A stretch of 25,873 bases of DNA. It comes from JANWXD01 sp037446115. GTDB taxonomy: Bacteria; Acidobacteriota; Terriglobia; Bryobacterales; Bryobacteraceae. The notes under the pieces were generated by a model that ran no database searches, was not told where the DNA came from, and saw only the letters and a list, made by a program, of their open reading frames with translations. Shown here piece after piece: positions 1 through 7,518 of the stretch (positions are counted from its first letter, which is position 1; each line of letters begins with the position of its first letter). A program made the translations under genes and the position numbers. The DNA is taken from assembly GCA_037446115.1 (NCBI GenBank), contig JBBIJF010000047.1, forward strand, positions 1-25,873, given 5' to 3'.

Positions 1-275
1 CCGGCACCCCCGGCAATGTTTCAAATCCCGTGGTGGTCGGCTTCGGCGGATGGTCGGCCTTCCGATCCCTCTTCGCCGGCGCCAATCTGGCCGGCGAGAA
101 CCGCATCTACGCGGTGGACCGGCAGGGTCGGCTGCTCTCCTACGGGGATGCCGGCACCTCCGGCAACGTGTCAGATCCCGTAGTGGTCGGCTTCGGCGGC
201 TGGCAGGCCTTCAAGTTTGTCTTCGCCGGCAGGGACCTCACGGGTGCCAACCGCATCTACGCGGTGGTTGCCTGA
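1..275 (+). CDS. Tachylectin-like beta-propeller repeat protein, C-terminal fragment
   Basis: The reading frame is open from the first base (codons in phase with position 3) and stops with TGA at 273-275, so only the C-terminus of a longer protein is present. It carries two copies of a 50-residue unit, one full and one ending at the stop. Each unit has the order GNVS-P-VVVGFGGW, an F-x(3)-FAG stretch, then NRIYAV; the first adds D-x-x-GRLLSYGDAG. The GW...F...NRIYAV...G.L..Y pattern is typical of tachylectin-2-like propeller blades, which bind sugars in characterised members. The DNA period is 150 bp (GGC ACC at 3 and again at 153). Secretion and any upstream domain cannot be judged. The family call is from motif memory; copy number and ligand are unknown. 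Confidence 0.6.
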   Translation, partial: GTPGNVSNPVVVGFGGWSAFRSLFAGANLAGENRIYAVDRQGRLLSYGDAGTSGNVSDPVVVGFGGWQAFKFVFAGRDLTGANRIYAVVA

Positions 276-278
276 CAA

Positions 279-297
279 GGCAGGGCGTACACCTGCC
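279..297 (+). terminator. Possible hairpin terminator after the beta-propeller gene
   Basis: GGCAGG at 279-284 pairs perfectly with CCTGCC at 292-297 across a 7-nt loop, beginning three bases after the stop codon. No T-run follows, so this may only be an RNA 3'-end stabiliser or chance. The remainder, 298-494, shows no coding signal I trust. Confidence 0.3.
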
Positions 298-494
298 CCG
301 GAGCTGGCCGGTGGCAGTCACTCGCGCGGAGCTTGCGTCCGGATGGCCGCACGCGACTTGTTCGGCGTGGGGCGTCGCCGGATCAATGCGAGATGCAACG
401 TGCCGCAGGGAAACAGGTGGGCGCGGGTGAAGGTCTGGTGATCCCGGGCCGCCTTGCAAGCCTCCTGCTCTGTGCCGGCAATGCGTCCCTGCTG

Positions 495-500
495 TACAAT
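495..500 (+). promoter_or_regulatory. Candidate -10 box upstream of the EVE-domain gene
   Basis: TACAAT lies 13 nt before the ATG at 514. No Shine-Dalgarno sequence lies between them, so a transcript starting about 7 nt after the box would have a very short leader. No convincing -35 element was seen. Confidence 0.35.
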
Positions 501-513
501 TACCGTTCGAGCG

Positions 514-930
514 ATGGCGGCGGCATACTTTCTCGCCAAGACCGATCCGGAAACCTACTCGCTCGCTGATCTTGAGCGGGAGGGGCGGACCGTCTGGGAC
601 GGTGTCAAAAATCCCCAGGCCCTCAAAGCCATCCGCCAGATGAGACCGGGCGACAAGGTCTTCATCTATCACAGCGGCGGTGAGTCGGCCATCGTCGGTC
701 TGGCGGAGGTCGCCTCTGAACCGCGGCCGGACCCGAAGAACCCGAAGCTCACCGTCGCGGACTTCCGTTTCCTCACCAGGCTCGATCCTCCCACCACACT
801 TGCGGAGATCAAAAGCGCCGGCCGGTTCGAAGATTGGGCCCTCGTGCGGCAGCCGCGACTTTCCACCATGGAGGTTCCGCCGGAGTTCGTGGCCTGGATG
901 CGCCGCCGCTACCCCAAGGTGCGACTGTGA
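514..930 (+). CDS. EVE domain-containing protein
   Basis: The 138-residue protein matches the EVE domain (PUA-like fold, as in thymocyte nuclear protein 1), whose members are thought to read modified bases in nucleic acid. Visible family features are the opening AYFLAKTDPETYS, the TVWDGVKNPQAL segment, MRPGDKVFIYHSG before the second strand, G-x-A-E-V-A in the core, and FEDWALVRQPRLS followed by MEVP near the C-terminus. The length is normal for a single-domain member. I chose the ATG at 514 because the family begins right there; the frame is open further upstream but that part looks non-coding. The gene converges on maf with one base between the stop codons. Its substrate is unknown, and no restriction or defence genes are adjacent. 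Confidence 0.85.
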   Translation: MAAAYFLAKTDPETYSLADLEREGRTVWDGVKNPQALKAIRQMRPGDKVFIYHSGGESAIVGLAEVASEPRPDPKNPKLTVADFRFLTRLDPPTTLAEIKSAGRFEDWALVRQPRLSTMEVPPEFVAWMRRRYPKVRL

Positions 931-931
931 A

Positions 932-1489
932 TCAAGGCAGTGCGCCCATCTCCTTCAACCGCCGGTAGACCAGCGCAACCGGCAAGCCCACCACGTTAAA
1001 GTAACAGCCTTCGATCCTTTCGATGAATTTCGACGCCAGCCCCTGGATGGCGTAGGCGCCGGCTTTGTCCAAAGGCTCGCCGCTCGCCACGTAATCGGCG
1101 ATCTCTCGCTCCGAGAGCGCCGCGAAACGCACGCGTGTGACTTCGACATCCACGCAAGACTCGCCGTTGCGCCGCAAGCAGATGCCCGTTAGCACGCGGT
1201 GCTCCCGTCCGGAGAGTTTCCTGAGCATCCGGGCTGCCTCGGCGGAATCTGACGGCTTGGCGAGCATCTCGCCCCCCACAACCACGATCGTGTCGGCGCC
1301 CAGCACAACCTCTTCCGGGCGGGATGGCGCGGCGGCCGCCTTGAGGCGCGCGAGCCGGGTCACGTGTTCCTCGGCACTCTCGCCGGCAAGAGCGCCCTCG
1401 TCCACATCCACCGCCACCGCCCGGAAGGGGATGCCGGCGCGGGCCAGGATTTCCTGCCGGCGCGGTGACCGTGATGCGAGCACCAGCAT
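932..1489 (-). CDS. maf: Maf family nucleoside triphosphate pyrophosphatase
   Basis: The 185-residue protein has the Maf/HAM1-like fold signature. SRSPRR (residues 6-11) forms the phosphate-binding start, followed by VLGADTIVV, LAKPSDSAEAARMLRKLSGREHRVLTG, and YVASGEPLDKAGAYAIQG. The SRSPRR, DTIV and GAYAIQG versions resemble the YhdE-type branch, which hydrolyses dTTP/UTP and related modified nucleotides to monophosphates and pyrophosphate; the exact substrate is inferred. It is a cytoplasmic house-cleaning enzyme. The ATG at 1489 starts exactly at the family's MLVLASRSPRR. The longer open frame upstream runs across the divergent neighbour and is rejected. It is transcribed away from the dciA-like gene, with 34 bp between the start codons. 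Confidence 0.9.
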   Translation of the reverse strand: MLVLASRSPRRQEILARAGIPFRAVAVDVDEGALAGESAEEHVTRLARLKAAAAPSRPEEVVLGADTIVVVGGEMLAKPSDSAEAARMLRKLSGREHRVLTGICLRRNGESCVDVEVTRVRFAALSEREIADYVASGEPLDKAGAYAIQGLASKFIERIEGCYFNVVGLPVALVYRRLKEMGALP

Positions 1490-1495
1490 AACCGC

Positions 1496-1505
1496 ATGGT
1501 ACAAT
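1496..1505. promoter_or_regulatory. Compact divergent promoter region, maf / dciA-like
   Basis: Only 34 bp separate the two start codons. On the plus strand TACAAT occupies 1500-1505, 18 nt before the ATG at 1524. On the minus strand TACCAT occupies 1501-1496, 6 nt before the maf ATG. The two -10-like hexamers overlap by two bases. The matches are modest, so this is a candidate only. Confidence 0.3.
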
Positions 1506-1523
1506 GATCCGTTCCGCCAACCC

Positions 1524-1919
1524 ATGGAGCGCGCGGGGAGAATCATCACCAGAGTGAAACTGCCGCCCGGCACGGTGTCCCTCGAGGACGTGGTTTGTCG
1601 CGGCTGGGCCGTCGCCGTAGGTAAGCGCGTCGCCGCCCACGCGCGCGCACTGGGCTTCTCTGGTTCACGGCTGGTGGTCGAAGCCGAAGACACGGTGTGG
1701 CAAGGTCATCTGCGGCTGCTCGAGCGGCAGATCCTCGGCCGCCTCGATGAGGTCATCGGCCCGGGGATCGTACGTGAGATCGAGTTCCGCGTCCCGGTCG
1801 TGCGCCGGATGCCGCAGTGGGCCTCCGAGCCCCGGCCCCGGCTCCGCCGGAGTGCGCGGACGGAGAAGGCGTCGCCGCCGCCTTTGCCCGCACTTGGCAA
1901 GCGAAGGAGTTCCGCGTGA
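1524..1919 (+). CDS. DciA-like (DUF721) protein, probable replicative helicase loader
   Basis: The 131-residue protein has the DUF721/DciA pattern: a tryptophan-centred W-x-VAVGKRVAAHARALGF segment, then G-S-RLVVEAEDTVWQGHLRLLERQILGRLDEVIG, then VREIEFRV. In characterised bacteria DciA loads the replicative helicase DnaB in place of DnaC/DnaI. The C-terminal 35 residues are basic and proline-rich and look disordered. The ATG at 1524 fits the domain start; earlier in-frame sequence is antisense to maf. The stop codon overlaps the GTG start of gatC (GTGA, 1916-1919), so the two are probably translationally coupled. The helicase-loader role is inferred from the family; no dnaB is in view. Confidence 0.7.
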   Translation: MERAGRIITRVKLPPGTVSLEDVVCRGWAVAVGKRVAAHARALGFSGSRLVVEAEDTVWQGHLRLLERQILGRLDEVIGPGIVREIEFRVPVVRRMPQWASEPRPRLRRSARTEKASPPPLPALGKRRSSA

Positions 1920-2215
1920 AGATCACCGAGCAGGAAGTCCGTTACGTGGCTGATCTCGCCAACCTGGCGCTGACCGAAGAGGAGCTGCGCCGCATGCGGG
2001 CCGAGCTCGAAGAGATTCTCGTCTACATGGACAAGCTCAACGAGCTCGACACGGCAGGTGTCGAGCCCATGGCCCAGGTCCTCTACGAGGCCGAAGAAAC
2101 CGCCACGCTCCGTGACGACCAGGAGCGCGAGACGTTTGACAACTCGACCGCGCTGGCCAATGCCCCGTTGGCCGGCGCCGGCTTCTTCAAAGTGCCGAAA
2201 GTCGTGGAAAAATAG
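1916..2215 (+). CDS. gatC: Aspartyl/glutamyl-tRNA amidotransferase subunit C
   Basis: The 99-residue protein is a full-length GatC, the small subunit that wraps around GatA and stabilises the GatCAB complex, which converts misacylated Glu-tRNA(Gln) or Asp-tRNA(Asn) to the correct amide. Visible features are the helical EVRYVADLANLALTEEE start, ELEEILVYMDKLNELDT-x-GVEPM, and the C-terminal GFFKVPKV. The start is a GTG at 1916, fixed by an AAGGAG ribosome site at 1904-1909 and by overlap with the upstream stop. gatA begins 7 nt after its stop. gatB is not in this window, so the operon is split. Confidence 0.93.
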   Translation: MKITEQEVRYVADLANLALTEEELRRMRAELEEILVYMDKLNELDTAGVEPMAQVLYEAEETATLRDDQERETFDNSTALANAPLAGAGFFKVPKVVEK

Positions 2216-2222
2216 AGCCGCG

Positions 2223-3677
2223 ATGGACGCCGCCACGCTCCGGTCGCTCACTATTGATTCTGTGCGCGAAGGCCTGTTGCGTAAGCGCTTCAGCGCCACC
2301 GAGCTCGCCACTGCGATGCTGCGCTTTGCCGAGGCCGAAGACGCTCGTACGCACGCCTATCTGCACTTCTGTCCCGAACGCGCGCTCGAGGCCGCGCGCC
2401 GCGTGGACGAACGGATCGCTCGCGGTGAAGATCCCGGCCCGCTGGCGGGCGTGCCGGTCGCCGTCAAGGACGTCATCCTGACCAAAGGCGTCCGCACCAC
2501 CTGTGCCTCCCGGCTGCTGGCGCACTACGTTCCTCCCTACGACGCCACGGCGGTCGTGCGCCTGGAACAGGCCGGCGGTGTCATCCTGGGCAAAACGAAC
2601 TGCGACGAGTTTGCCATGGGCTCGTCGACGGAGAATTCCGCTTTCGGCCCGACACGCAACCCCGTGGATCCCGGGCGCGTCCCGGGCGGCTCGAGCGGTG
2701 GCTCGGCGGCGGCCGTGGCGCAAGGAACCGCCGTGGTGGCGTTAGGCTCCGACACCGGCGGCTCGATCCGCCAGCCGGCGTCGTTTTGCGGCATCAGCGG
2801 AGTGACGCCCACCTACGGCCGTGTTTCGCGCTACGGTCTGGTGGCCTTCGCCAGCTCCCTCGATCACATCGGGCCTTTCGGCAAAACCGTACGCGACAAC
2901 GCCATCCTGCTGCGAGTCATCGCGGGTCGCGACGAGCGGGACTCGACTTCGGCCTTCGCTCCCGTGCCGGACTACCCCGCGCTGCTCGACGGCAATGTCC
3001 GCGGAGTCAAAATCGGCCTTCCGCGCGAGTATTTCAAGGACCTTTCCAGCGAAACCGCTGACGTGATCTTCCGGGCGGTGGAGGTGCTCAAGAAACTGGG
3101 ATGCGAAGTCTACGACATCAGCCTGCCGACCACGGATTACGCCATCGCCTGCTATTACATCATCTGCACCGCGGAGGCCAGTTCCAATCTGGCCCGCTAC
3201 GACGGGGTACGCTATACCACTCGCAATTTCGAAGCGGAAACGCTCATTGACATGTATCGTAAAACGCGCGGCGAGGGCTTCGGGGCCGAGTGCAAGCGCC
3301 GCATTATCCTGGGAACGTACGTCTTGAGCGCCGGCTACTACGATGCTTACTATCTGAAGGCTCAGAAAGTCCGGACGCTGATTGCCCGCGACTTCGCCGA
3401 GGCCTTTCAAAAAGTGGACGCCATCGTGACGCCCGTCTCGCCGTTTCCGGCCTTCAAGCTGGGCGAGAAGATTGACGACCCTTTGGAGATGTATCTATCG
3501 GATATCTACACCATTACCGGTTCCCTGGCGGGCATTCCGTGCATGAGTGTGCCGTGCGGCAAAACGGCCGCGGGACTCCCCGTCGGGATGCAGATTCTGG
3601 CAAGACATTTCGACGAGGCGGGCATGCTGCGCCTCGCCGATGCGTTTGAACGCGCCGGCGGCGCCGCCGGCGTCTGA
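2223..3677 (+). CDS. gatA: Aspartyl/glutamyl-tRNA amidotransferase subunit A
   Basis: The 484-residue protein is a full-length amidase-signature enzyme. It hydrolyses glutamine to supply ammonia for tRNA-dependent amidation in the GatCAB complex. The Ser-cisSer-Lys triad is intact: Lys82 in VPVAVKDVILTKG, cis-Ser157 in PGGSSGGSAAAVA, and nucleophile Ser181 in GSDTGGSIRQPASFCG. The GatA-typical segments GSSTENSAFGPTRNP, TPTYGRVSRYGLVAFASSLD and the late DAIVTPVSPFPAF are present, which argues against a general amidase. The ATG at 2223 follows gatC by 7 nt. The upstream extension of the open frame overlaps gatC and is not used. The ribosome site is weak, so translation probably couples to gatC. 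Confidence 0.96.
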   Translation: MDAATLRSLTIDSVREGLLRKRFSATELATAMLRFAEAEDARTHAYLHFCPERALEAARRVDERIARGEDPGPLAGVPVAVKDVILTKGVRTTCASRLLAHYVPPYDATAVVRLEQAGGVILGKTNCDEFAMGSSTENSAFGPTRNPVDPGRVPGGSSGGSAAAVAQGTAVVALGSDTGGSIRQPASFCGISGVTPTYGRVSRYGLVAFASSLDHIGPFGKTVRDNAILLRVIAGRDERDSTSAFAPVPDYPALLDGNVRGVKIGLPREYFKDLSSETADVIFRAVEVLKKLGCEVYDISLPTTDYAIACYYIICTAEASSNLARYDGVRYTTRNFEAETLIDMYRKTRGEGFGAECKRRIILGTYVLSAGYYDAYYLKAQKVRTLIARDFAEAFQKVDAIVTPVSPFPAFKLGEKIDDPLEMYLSDIYTITGSLAGIPCMSVPCGKTAAGLPVGMQILARHFDEAGMLRLADAFERAGGAAGV

Positions 3678-3716
3678 GGGGCTTTTACGAAAACGCTACT
3701 TCTTAAGGAGGGATGT

Positions 3717-4331
3717 ATGCCGTTTGAATTACCGCCGTTGCCTTATCCGTTCGATGCTTTGGAACCGTACATTGACAAAATGACCATGGAAATTCACCAT
3801 GGCAAACATCATGGCACTTACGTGGCCAACCTAAACAAAGCCCTCGAGTCCGCGCCGGATCTCGCGGGCAGGACCATCGAGGAGCTGCTGGCAGACGGAT
3901 GCGCGATTGTGCCGGATAACATTCGCACCGCCGTGCGCAACAACGGCGGCGGTCACGTCAACCACTCCATGTTTTGGGTCATCATGGCGCCCCGGGCCGG
4001 CGGACAGCCCTCCGGCAAGCTGGCAGAGGCCATCAACAGTGTGTTCGGCAGCTTCGATCAGTTCAAGCAGAAATTCACGGAAGCCGCCATGGGCCGTTTC
4101 GGATCCGGCTGGGCTTGGTTAACCCGGGACAAGGCCGGCCGGCTCGACGTTTACTCGACGGCCAACCAGGACAGCCCGCTCATGGAGGGGAAGTTCCCCG
4201 TCATGGGCCTGGACGTCTGGGAGCACGCCTACTATCTCAAGTATCAGAACCGGCGCGCGGAATATGTGGCCGCCTGGTGGAACGTGGTGAACTGGCCCGA
4301 GATCGAGCGGCGCTTCGTCGAAGGCAAGTAG
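3717..4331 (+). CDS. sodA: Superoxide dismutase, Fe/Mn family (Mn-type residues)
   Basis: The 204-residue protein is a complete Fe/Mn superoxide dismutase, which converts superoxide to hydrogen peroxide and oxygen. Metal ligands are His27 (EIHHGKHH), His83 (GHVNHSMFW), Asp166 and His170 (GLDVWEHAYY). Metal preference looks like manganese: the glycine run NNGGGH precedes the second ligand, and Gln151 in ANQDSPL supplies the outer-sphere glutamine in the MnSOD position. Cambialistic activity cannot be excluded. There is no signal peptide, so it is cytoplasmic. A strong AAGGAGG site at 3705-3711 sits 5 nt before the ATG. It lies 39 nt after gatA with no terminator seen, so read-through is likely. 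It converges on the membrane-protein gene. Confidence 0.95.
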   Translation: MPFELPPLPYPFDALEPYIDKMTMEIHHGKHHGTYVANLNKALESAPDLAGRTIEELLADGCAIVPDNIRTAVRNNGGGHVNHSMFWVIMAPRAGGQPSGKLAEAINSVFGSFDQFKQKFTEAAMGRFGSGWAWLTRDKAGRLDVYSTANQDSPLMEGKFPVMGLDVWEHAYYLKYQNRRAEYVAAWWNVVNWPEIERRFVEGK

Positions 4332-4351
4332 CACCTCCGGGGCCGGGCCTG

Positions 4352-5266
4352 TCAGCGCCTCACCGCGGCCGCCTGCCCCATGGCGCGGAGGACCCGTGTG
4401 ACGCCTGCAAGTTCGGCCTCCGGATCCTTCTCGTAACGCTCGGCCAGTTGCGCGGCAAACACCGTGACCTGCCAGCGTCGCCAGACGGCTAGTAGAAACA
4501 GCCAGGGAGCGGCCCACCACAGGGTCCGCGAGAGCACCGTCGCAGCCGGTGCACCCGGCAGCAGCCCCAGCCACAGCGATACCAGTCGCACCACCAGGAA
4601 TGCGGCCAGGTATCGCATGGAGGCCGACATCTCCCCCCCACCCATCTCCTGCCGGATGCGGTGGAGCACGACGGCCACCAGCGCGGGAGCCGCCAGCAGC
4701 GCGGGACTGGCGGCCTGCAGGTAACGAATCCACGCATAGGCCGACCGGGCATCGTGCATCCCCTCTCGTAGCGACAGGATGGCCGGCACGAACGCCAGAA
4801 TGCCGGCCAGCAACAGTCCGTCTGAGGGCCGGAAGCGCACCCCCATGCCCACTGCGGCAAACGAGAACCACATCGCCACCAACCCGGCGGTCAACACAAC
4901 GAGCGACAACACGATCGGAACCTGCCGCAGGCTCACCAGCGTCGTGAGGTGTGTATCAATCCAACCGGTGGCCAGCACGAGCCATTCAAAAAAATGCCGC
5001 ACCACCGCGAATGCGGCGCTGGCCGTGATGAGACCCCATGCCAGCCGCATTGAGGTTCCCTCGCGGTGGTCGGCCGTGATCTTGCGGCACAGGAAGGCCG
5101 CACTCAGATACGCCGCTGCCGCCGCCAGATGGAGCAACCTCTGAAACGGCCGTACGGCGGGGCTGCCGGGGTGCCAGGCCAGCAGCGTGCCGTAAGCCGT
5201 GCCGGCCGCTGCGGCGGCAGCCAGTAGGATCCACAAGGGCAGGGCACGGGTCCGGCGGTGGTTCAT
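4352..5266 (-). CDS. Polytopic membrane protein of unknown function, in the sigma/anti-sigma cassette
   Basis: I do not recognise the family. The 304-residue protein has about eight hydrophobic segments (roughly residues 10-30, 42-62, 74-97, 115-140, 148-166, 184-203, 219-240 and 247-263). A basic, soluble C-terminal tail follows (ERYEKDPEAELAGVTRVLRAMGQ). No catalytic motif is evident. Its ATG overlaps the stop codon of the anti-sigma gene (ATGA, 5263-5266), so it is almost certainly co-translated. Since the anti-sigma protein itself has no membrane segment, this protein could be the membrane sensor or anchor for the system. That is inference from position. Confidence 0.75.
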   Translation of the reverse strand: MNHRRTRALPLWILLAAAAAAGTAYGTLLAWHPGSPAVRPFQRLLHLAAAAAYLSAAFLCRKITADHREGTSMRLAWGLITASAAFAVVRHFFEWLVLATGWIDTHLTTLVSLRQVPIVLSLVVLTAGLVAMWFSFAAVGMGVRFRPSDGLLLAGILAFVPAILSLREGMHDARSAYAWIRYLQAASPALLAAPALVAVVLHRIRQEMGGGEMSASMRYLAAFLVVRLVSLWLGLLPGAPAATVLSRTLWWAAPWLFLLAVWRRWQVTVFAAQLAERYEKDPEAELAGVTRVLRAMGQAAAVRR

Positions 5267-5784
5267 GTGAGGGCCTCCGGCGCCAGCGAGAGCCCGGCTC
5301 GTTCCACAAGCCGGCCGACGGCGGAACCGCAGACCGCCGACGTCGCCTCGCTCAGATTCCCGACGAACCGCCCCCAGTCACTCCAGGTCAATACGCGTCC
5401 TGTGGCCGCAGATCGCGCCACCGCGCGGTCCACGACCGCCCGCACCGTACCCGGCCCGCAGATCGGCTCCATCAGCAAGCGCAGCACGGCCAGCGCTTCG
5501 GTGAGCGTCCAGCGCGCGTCGGCTCGCTCCGGCGCTCCGGACCGGCGGATCTGCGCCAGACAGCGCCGGAGCATGGCATCCAGGTCCGCCTCCGGCTCTC
5601 CCAGTGCCGCCCGAAGCCGCGTGCCTTCCTCCGCCAGCAGCTCCCGCCATCGGGACAACTCCGAAGCGAGTTGCCGGCAGCCAGGGCAGTCGCGCAGGTG
5701 CGCGCGAATCTCCGCTGCCTCGTCAGCGCGCAGGGCGCCGTCCAGAAATTCCACCCACTTCTGCTCCGAGATTCCGTGTCGCAT
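5263..5784 (-). CDS. Putative zinc-binding anti-sigma factor (ZAS-like), soluble
   Basis: The 173-residue protein has an N-terminal zinc-binding anti-sigma motif, His29-x(3)-Cys33-x(2)-Cys36, inside AHLRDCPGC, after a helix EFLDGALRADEAAEI. Such domains bind the sigma factor and hold it inactive until a redox or envelope signal. The rest is helical, including a central ALAVLRLLMEPICG stretch, and I see no transmembrane segment. The ATG at 5784 begins 5 nt after the sigma gene's stop. The longer open frame overlaps the sigma gene and is not used. Further cysteines occur after the motif, so redox sensing is possible but unproven. Confidence 0.7.
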   Translation of the reverse strand: MRHGISEQKWVEFLDGALRADEAAEIRAHLRDCPGCRQLASELSRWRELLAEEGTRLRAALGEPEADLDAMLRRCLAQIRRSGAPERADARWTLTEALAVLRLLMEPICGPGTVRAVVDRAVARSAATGRVLTWSDWGRFVGNLSEATSAVCGSAVGRLVERAGLSLAPEALT

Positions 5785-5789
5785 CCGTT

Positions 5790-6362
5790 TCAGCCTTGTC
5801 CGTTTCGAAACCGTTGTGCCAGTTTGCGCTTCGCGTTGAACACCTTCCACTGCACCGTGCCCGCAGGTATCCCCATAATGTCGGCGATTTCGTGATACTC
5901 GAGCTCGTCCACGTACCGTAGCGTCATGATCTCCCGCTCGTCGGGCGCCAATGCCGCCATCCATTGGCGAAATCGCGAGCCGGCCAGCGGGTCGGCCTCC
6001 GGTCTCGACGGTTCATGCGCGGCCGCCTCCAGGTCCACCGTGGCCACCTCGCGCCGCAACCGGCGCAGATGCTGCAGCAGCACATTGCGCACGATCTTGT
6101 ACAGCCACGGCCGGAACAGTTCGGCGTGGCGGAGCATCCGGCTCCGGCGGTAGACGGTGAGCATCACCTCCTGCAGCAGATCTTCGGCCAGTTCCAGCCC
6201 GCAGCCCCGCGCCCGGAAATAACAGATGAGGCGGGGCGCAAGCACGTGGAACAGCTCGCGATAAGACTCCTCGCCAGGCTGGCGCACAAAGCGCTCTACG
6301 GCCTCCTGCTCATCCCGTGCACGCGCCGTCGCCGCACTCGCCGCCACTTGCCGCCCCGGCAT
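5790..6362 (-). CDS. ECF-type RNA polymerase sigma factor
   Basis: The 190-residue protein has the two-domain layout of extracytoplasmic-function sigma factors. Region 2 spans about residues 34-100 and includes LAPRLICYFRARG and AEDLLQEVMLTVYRR, which bind core polymerase and the -10 element. Region 4 spans about 130-183, with LAPDEREIMTLRYVDELEYHEIADIMGIPAGTVQWKV forming the -35-binding helix-turn-helix. It heads a three-gene cassette with the anti-sigma and membrane-protein genes. An AGGAG directly abuts the ATG at 6362, which is unusually close, so a start a few codons later cannot be excluded. Autoregulation is usual in such groups, but I could not identify a promoter for it in 6363-6615. 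Confidence 0.9.
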   Translation of the reverse strand: MPGRQVAASAATARARDEQEAVERFVRQPGEESYRELFHVLAPRLICYFRARGCGLELAEDLLQEVMLTVYRRSRMLRHAELFRPWLYKIVRNVLLQHLRRLRREVATVDLEAAAHEPSRPEADPLAGSRFRQWMAALAPDEREIMTLRYVDELEYHEIADIMGIPAGTVQWKVFNAKRKLAQRFRNGQG

Positions 6363-6583
6363 CTCCTGAAAGCTTACCGCGGTCCTGTCTCAGAGGAGAA
6401 GATGCCCGCGACATCCGGTTTTGTTGGCTCGGCGCCTTCTGGATCCCTGGATTGCCGGATTTCCGGTCGGCGTTGAGGTGTTCCCCTGCGCCGGGAGCCC
6501 CCGGTACTCACCCGGCCGCTGGCCCCGGTATTTGTTGCCCTGGCAGGCTCAATCTGTGAGCCACCGAAAGCCGCAACCTGAAA

Positions 6584-6594
6584 GTGAACTTCAC
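6584..6594. promoter_or_regulatory. Short perfect palindrome upstream of the beta-barrel gene
   Basis: GTGAA-C-TTCAC is a perfect 11-bp inverted repeat with one central base, lying 8 nt before the AGGAGG site. A second weaker repeat, GGCTC-7nt-GAGCC, sits at 6546-6562. Either could be an operator or the base of a 5'-UTR hairpin. At this length chance is a real alternative. The rest of 6363-6583 shows no gene I can support. Confidence 0.2.
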
Positions 6595-6615
6595 CTGATT
6601 GCAGGAGGGATCGCG

Positions 6616-7503
6616 ATGAAGCCTTACGTTTTGCTGCTGGCGCTGGCCAGTGCGCTACCGGCGCAGGACCAGCGCCAGATGGTTACAAATGAAACCGTAG
6701 CCGAGATGGTGCGGGCAGGAGTGGCCACGGACCTGATCCTGGACGTCATTCACCGCTCCGAATGCCGGTTCGATGTGGATCCGGCTAGCCTGATCTGGCT
6801 CAAGAACGCACGTGTACCGGATGAAATCGTTCGGGCGATGGCTGCCCGGGCGGCGGGCCGGTCGCCGGCTGGCGGCGCCGCTGCAGCCGGCGCGTCCGTC
6901 CCCTCGGCTTCCACACCGCCGCCGGCGGCTCCGCCGGAGCAGCCGGCTGCGCCTGGCAAAACAGGCGCCGGGTTTGATGGGACGGTGGAGGACCGGGAGT
7001 TCGGCCTGGGTACCGTCGCGCTCCAGTTCGGCGGGGGCTTGAGCATCGGCAAGGACTGGGCCCCTCGCACTGTGGCCCCGTCCGCGCAGGCGGAGCTCAA
7101 CCTGGGCCTGCACCGGTATCTGTCGCTCGTCGGTGCCTATGCGTGGCACGCTCTTGGCAAAGCGGATGTGCTTTCCTGCGCCGGGGTTTCGTGTGTGCTC
7201 ACCTCTGTAAAGGTCCGGGCCCATGAAATGACGGGCGGAGTCAAGCTGACCATTCCCACTTCCGCGCGGTTTAGGCCGTTCTTCACCGGCTCGGCCGGCA
7301 TACTGCGGGCATCAGCCGGTGCAGATGTTCTGGGAATCACCGTCGGCGCCAGCGATTCCCTGTTCATCGGAGGTCCGGGCGCGGGTTTCCGGGTGCATCT
7401 CACGCACAGACTCGGTCTCGACTACGACGCGCGCGTGTTGTTTGGACAACACGGCCTTTTCTACGGGCGCACGACCCTCGGATTGCTCGTGCGGCTGAAC
7501 TGA
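6616..7503 (+). CDS. Outer-membrane beta-barrel protein with N-terminal helical domain
   Basis: The 295-residue protein begins with a signal peptide (MKPYVLLLALASALPAQ, cleavage likely after AQ). A short helical domain follows at about residues 22-75 (ETVAEMVRAGVATDLILDVIHRSE, then PASLIWLKNARVPDEIVRAM). I have seen this arrangement in acidobacterial secreted proteins, but its function is unknown to me. A low-complexity Ala/Pro/Gly linker spans about 77-118. The C-terminal part alternates hydrophobic and polar residues with many glycines and aromatics, consistent with a barrel of about eight strands ending LLVRLN. AGGAGG at 6603-6608 supports the ATG at 6616. The next gene follows after 15 nt with its own ribosome site, so they probably form an operon. 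Confidence 0.75.
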   Translation: MKPYVLLLALASALPAQDQRQMVTNETVAEMVRAGVATDLILDVIHRSECRFDVDPASLIWLKNARVPDEIVRAMAARAAGRSPAGGAAAAGASVPSASTPPPAAPPEQPAAPGKTGAGFDGTVEDREFGLGTVALQFGGGLSIGKDWAPRTVAPSAQAELNLGLHRYLSLVGAYAWHALGKADVLSCAGVSCVLTSVKVRAHEMTGGVKLTIPTSARFRPFFTGSAGILRASAGADVLGITVGASDSLFIGGPGAGFRVHLTHRLGLDYDARVLFGQHGLFYGRTTLGLLVRLN

Positions 7504-7518
7504 CCCGGGAGGATCCGT

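Noticed and set aside
298..494. Possible small coding sequence between the propeller and EVE genes
   Set aside because: Several overlapping frames are open on both strands, but none has a ribosome site, domain or sensible composition.
4464..5144. Plus-strand open frames opposite the membrane-protein gene
   Set aside because: The minus-strand frame has a clear hydrophobic-segment pattern and a coupled start codon; the plus-strand ones are Arg/Pro/Thr-rich and lack ribosome sites.
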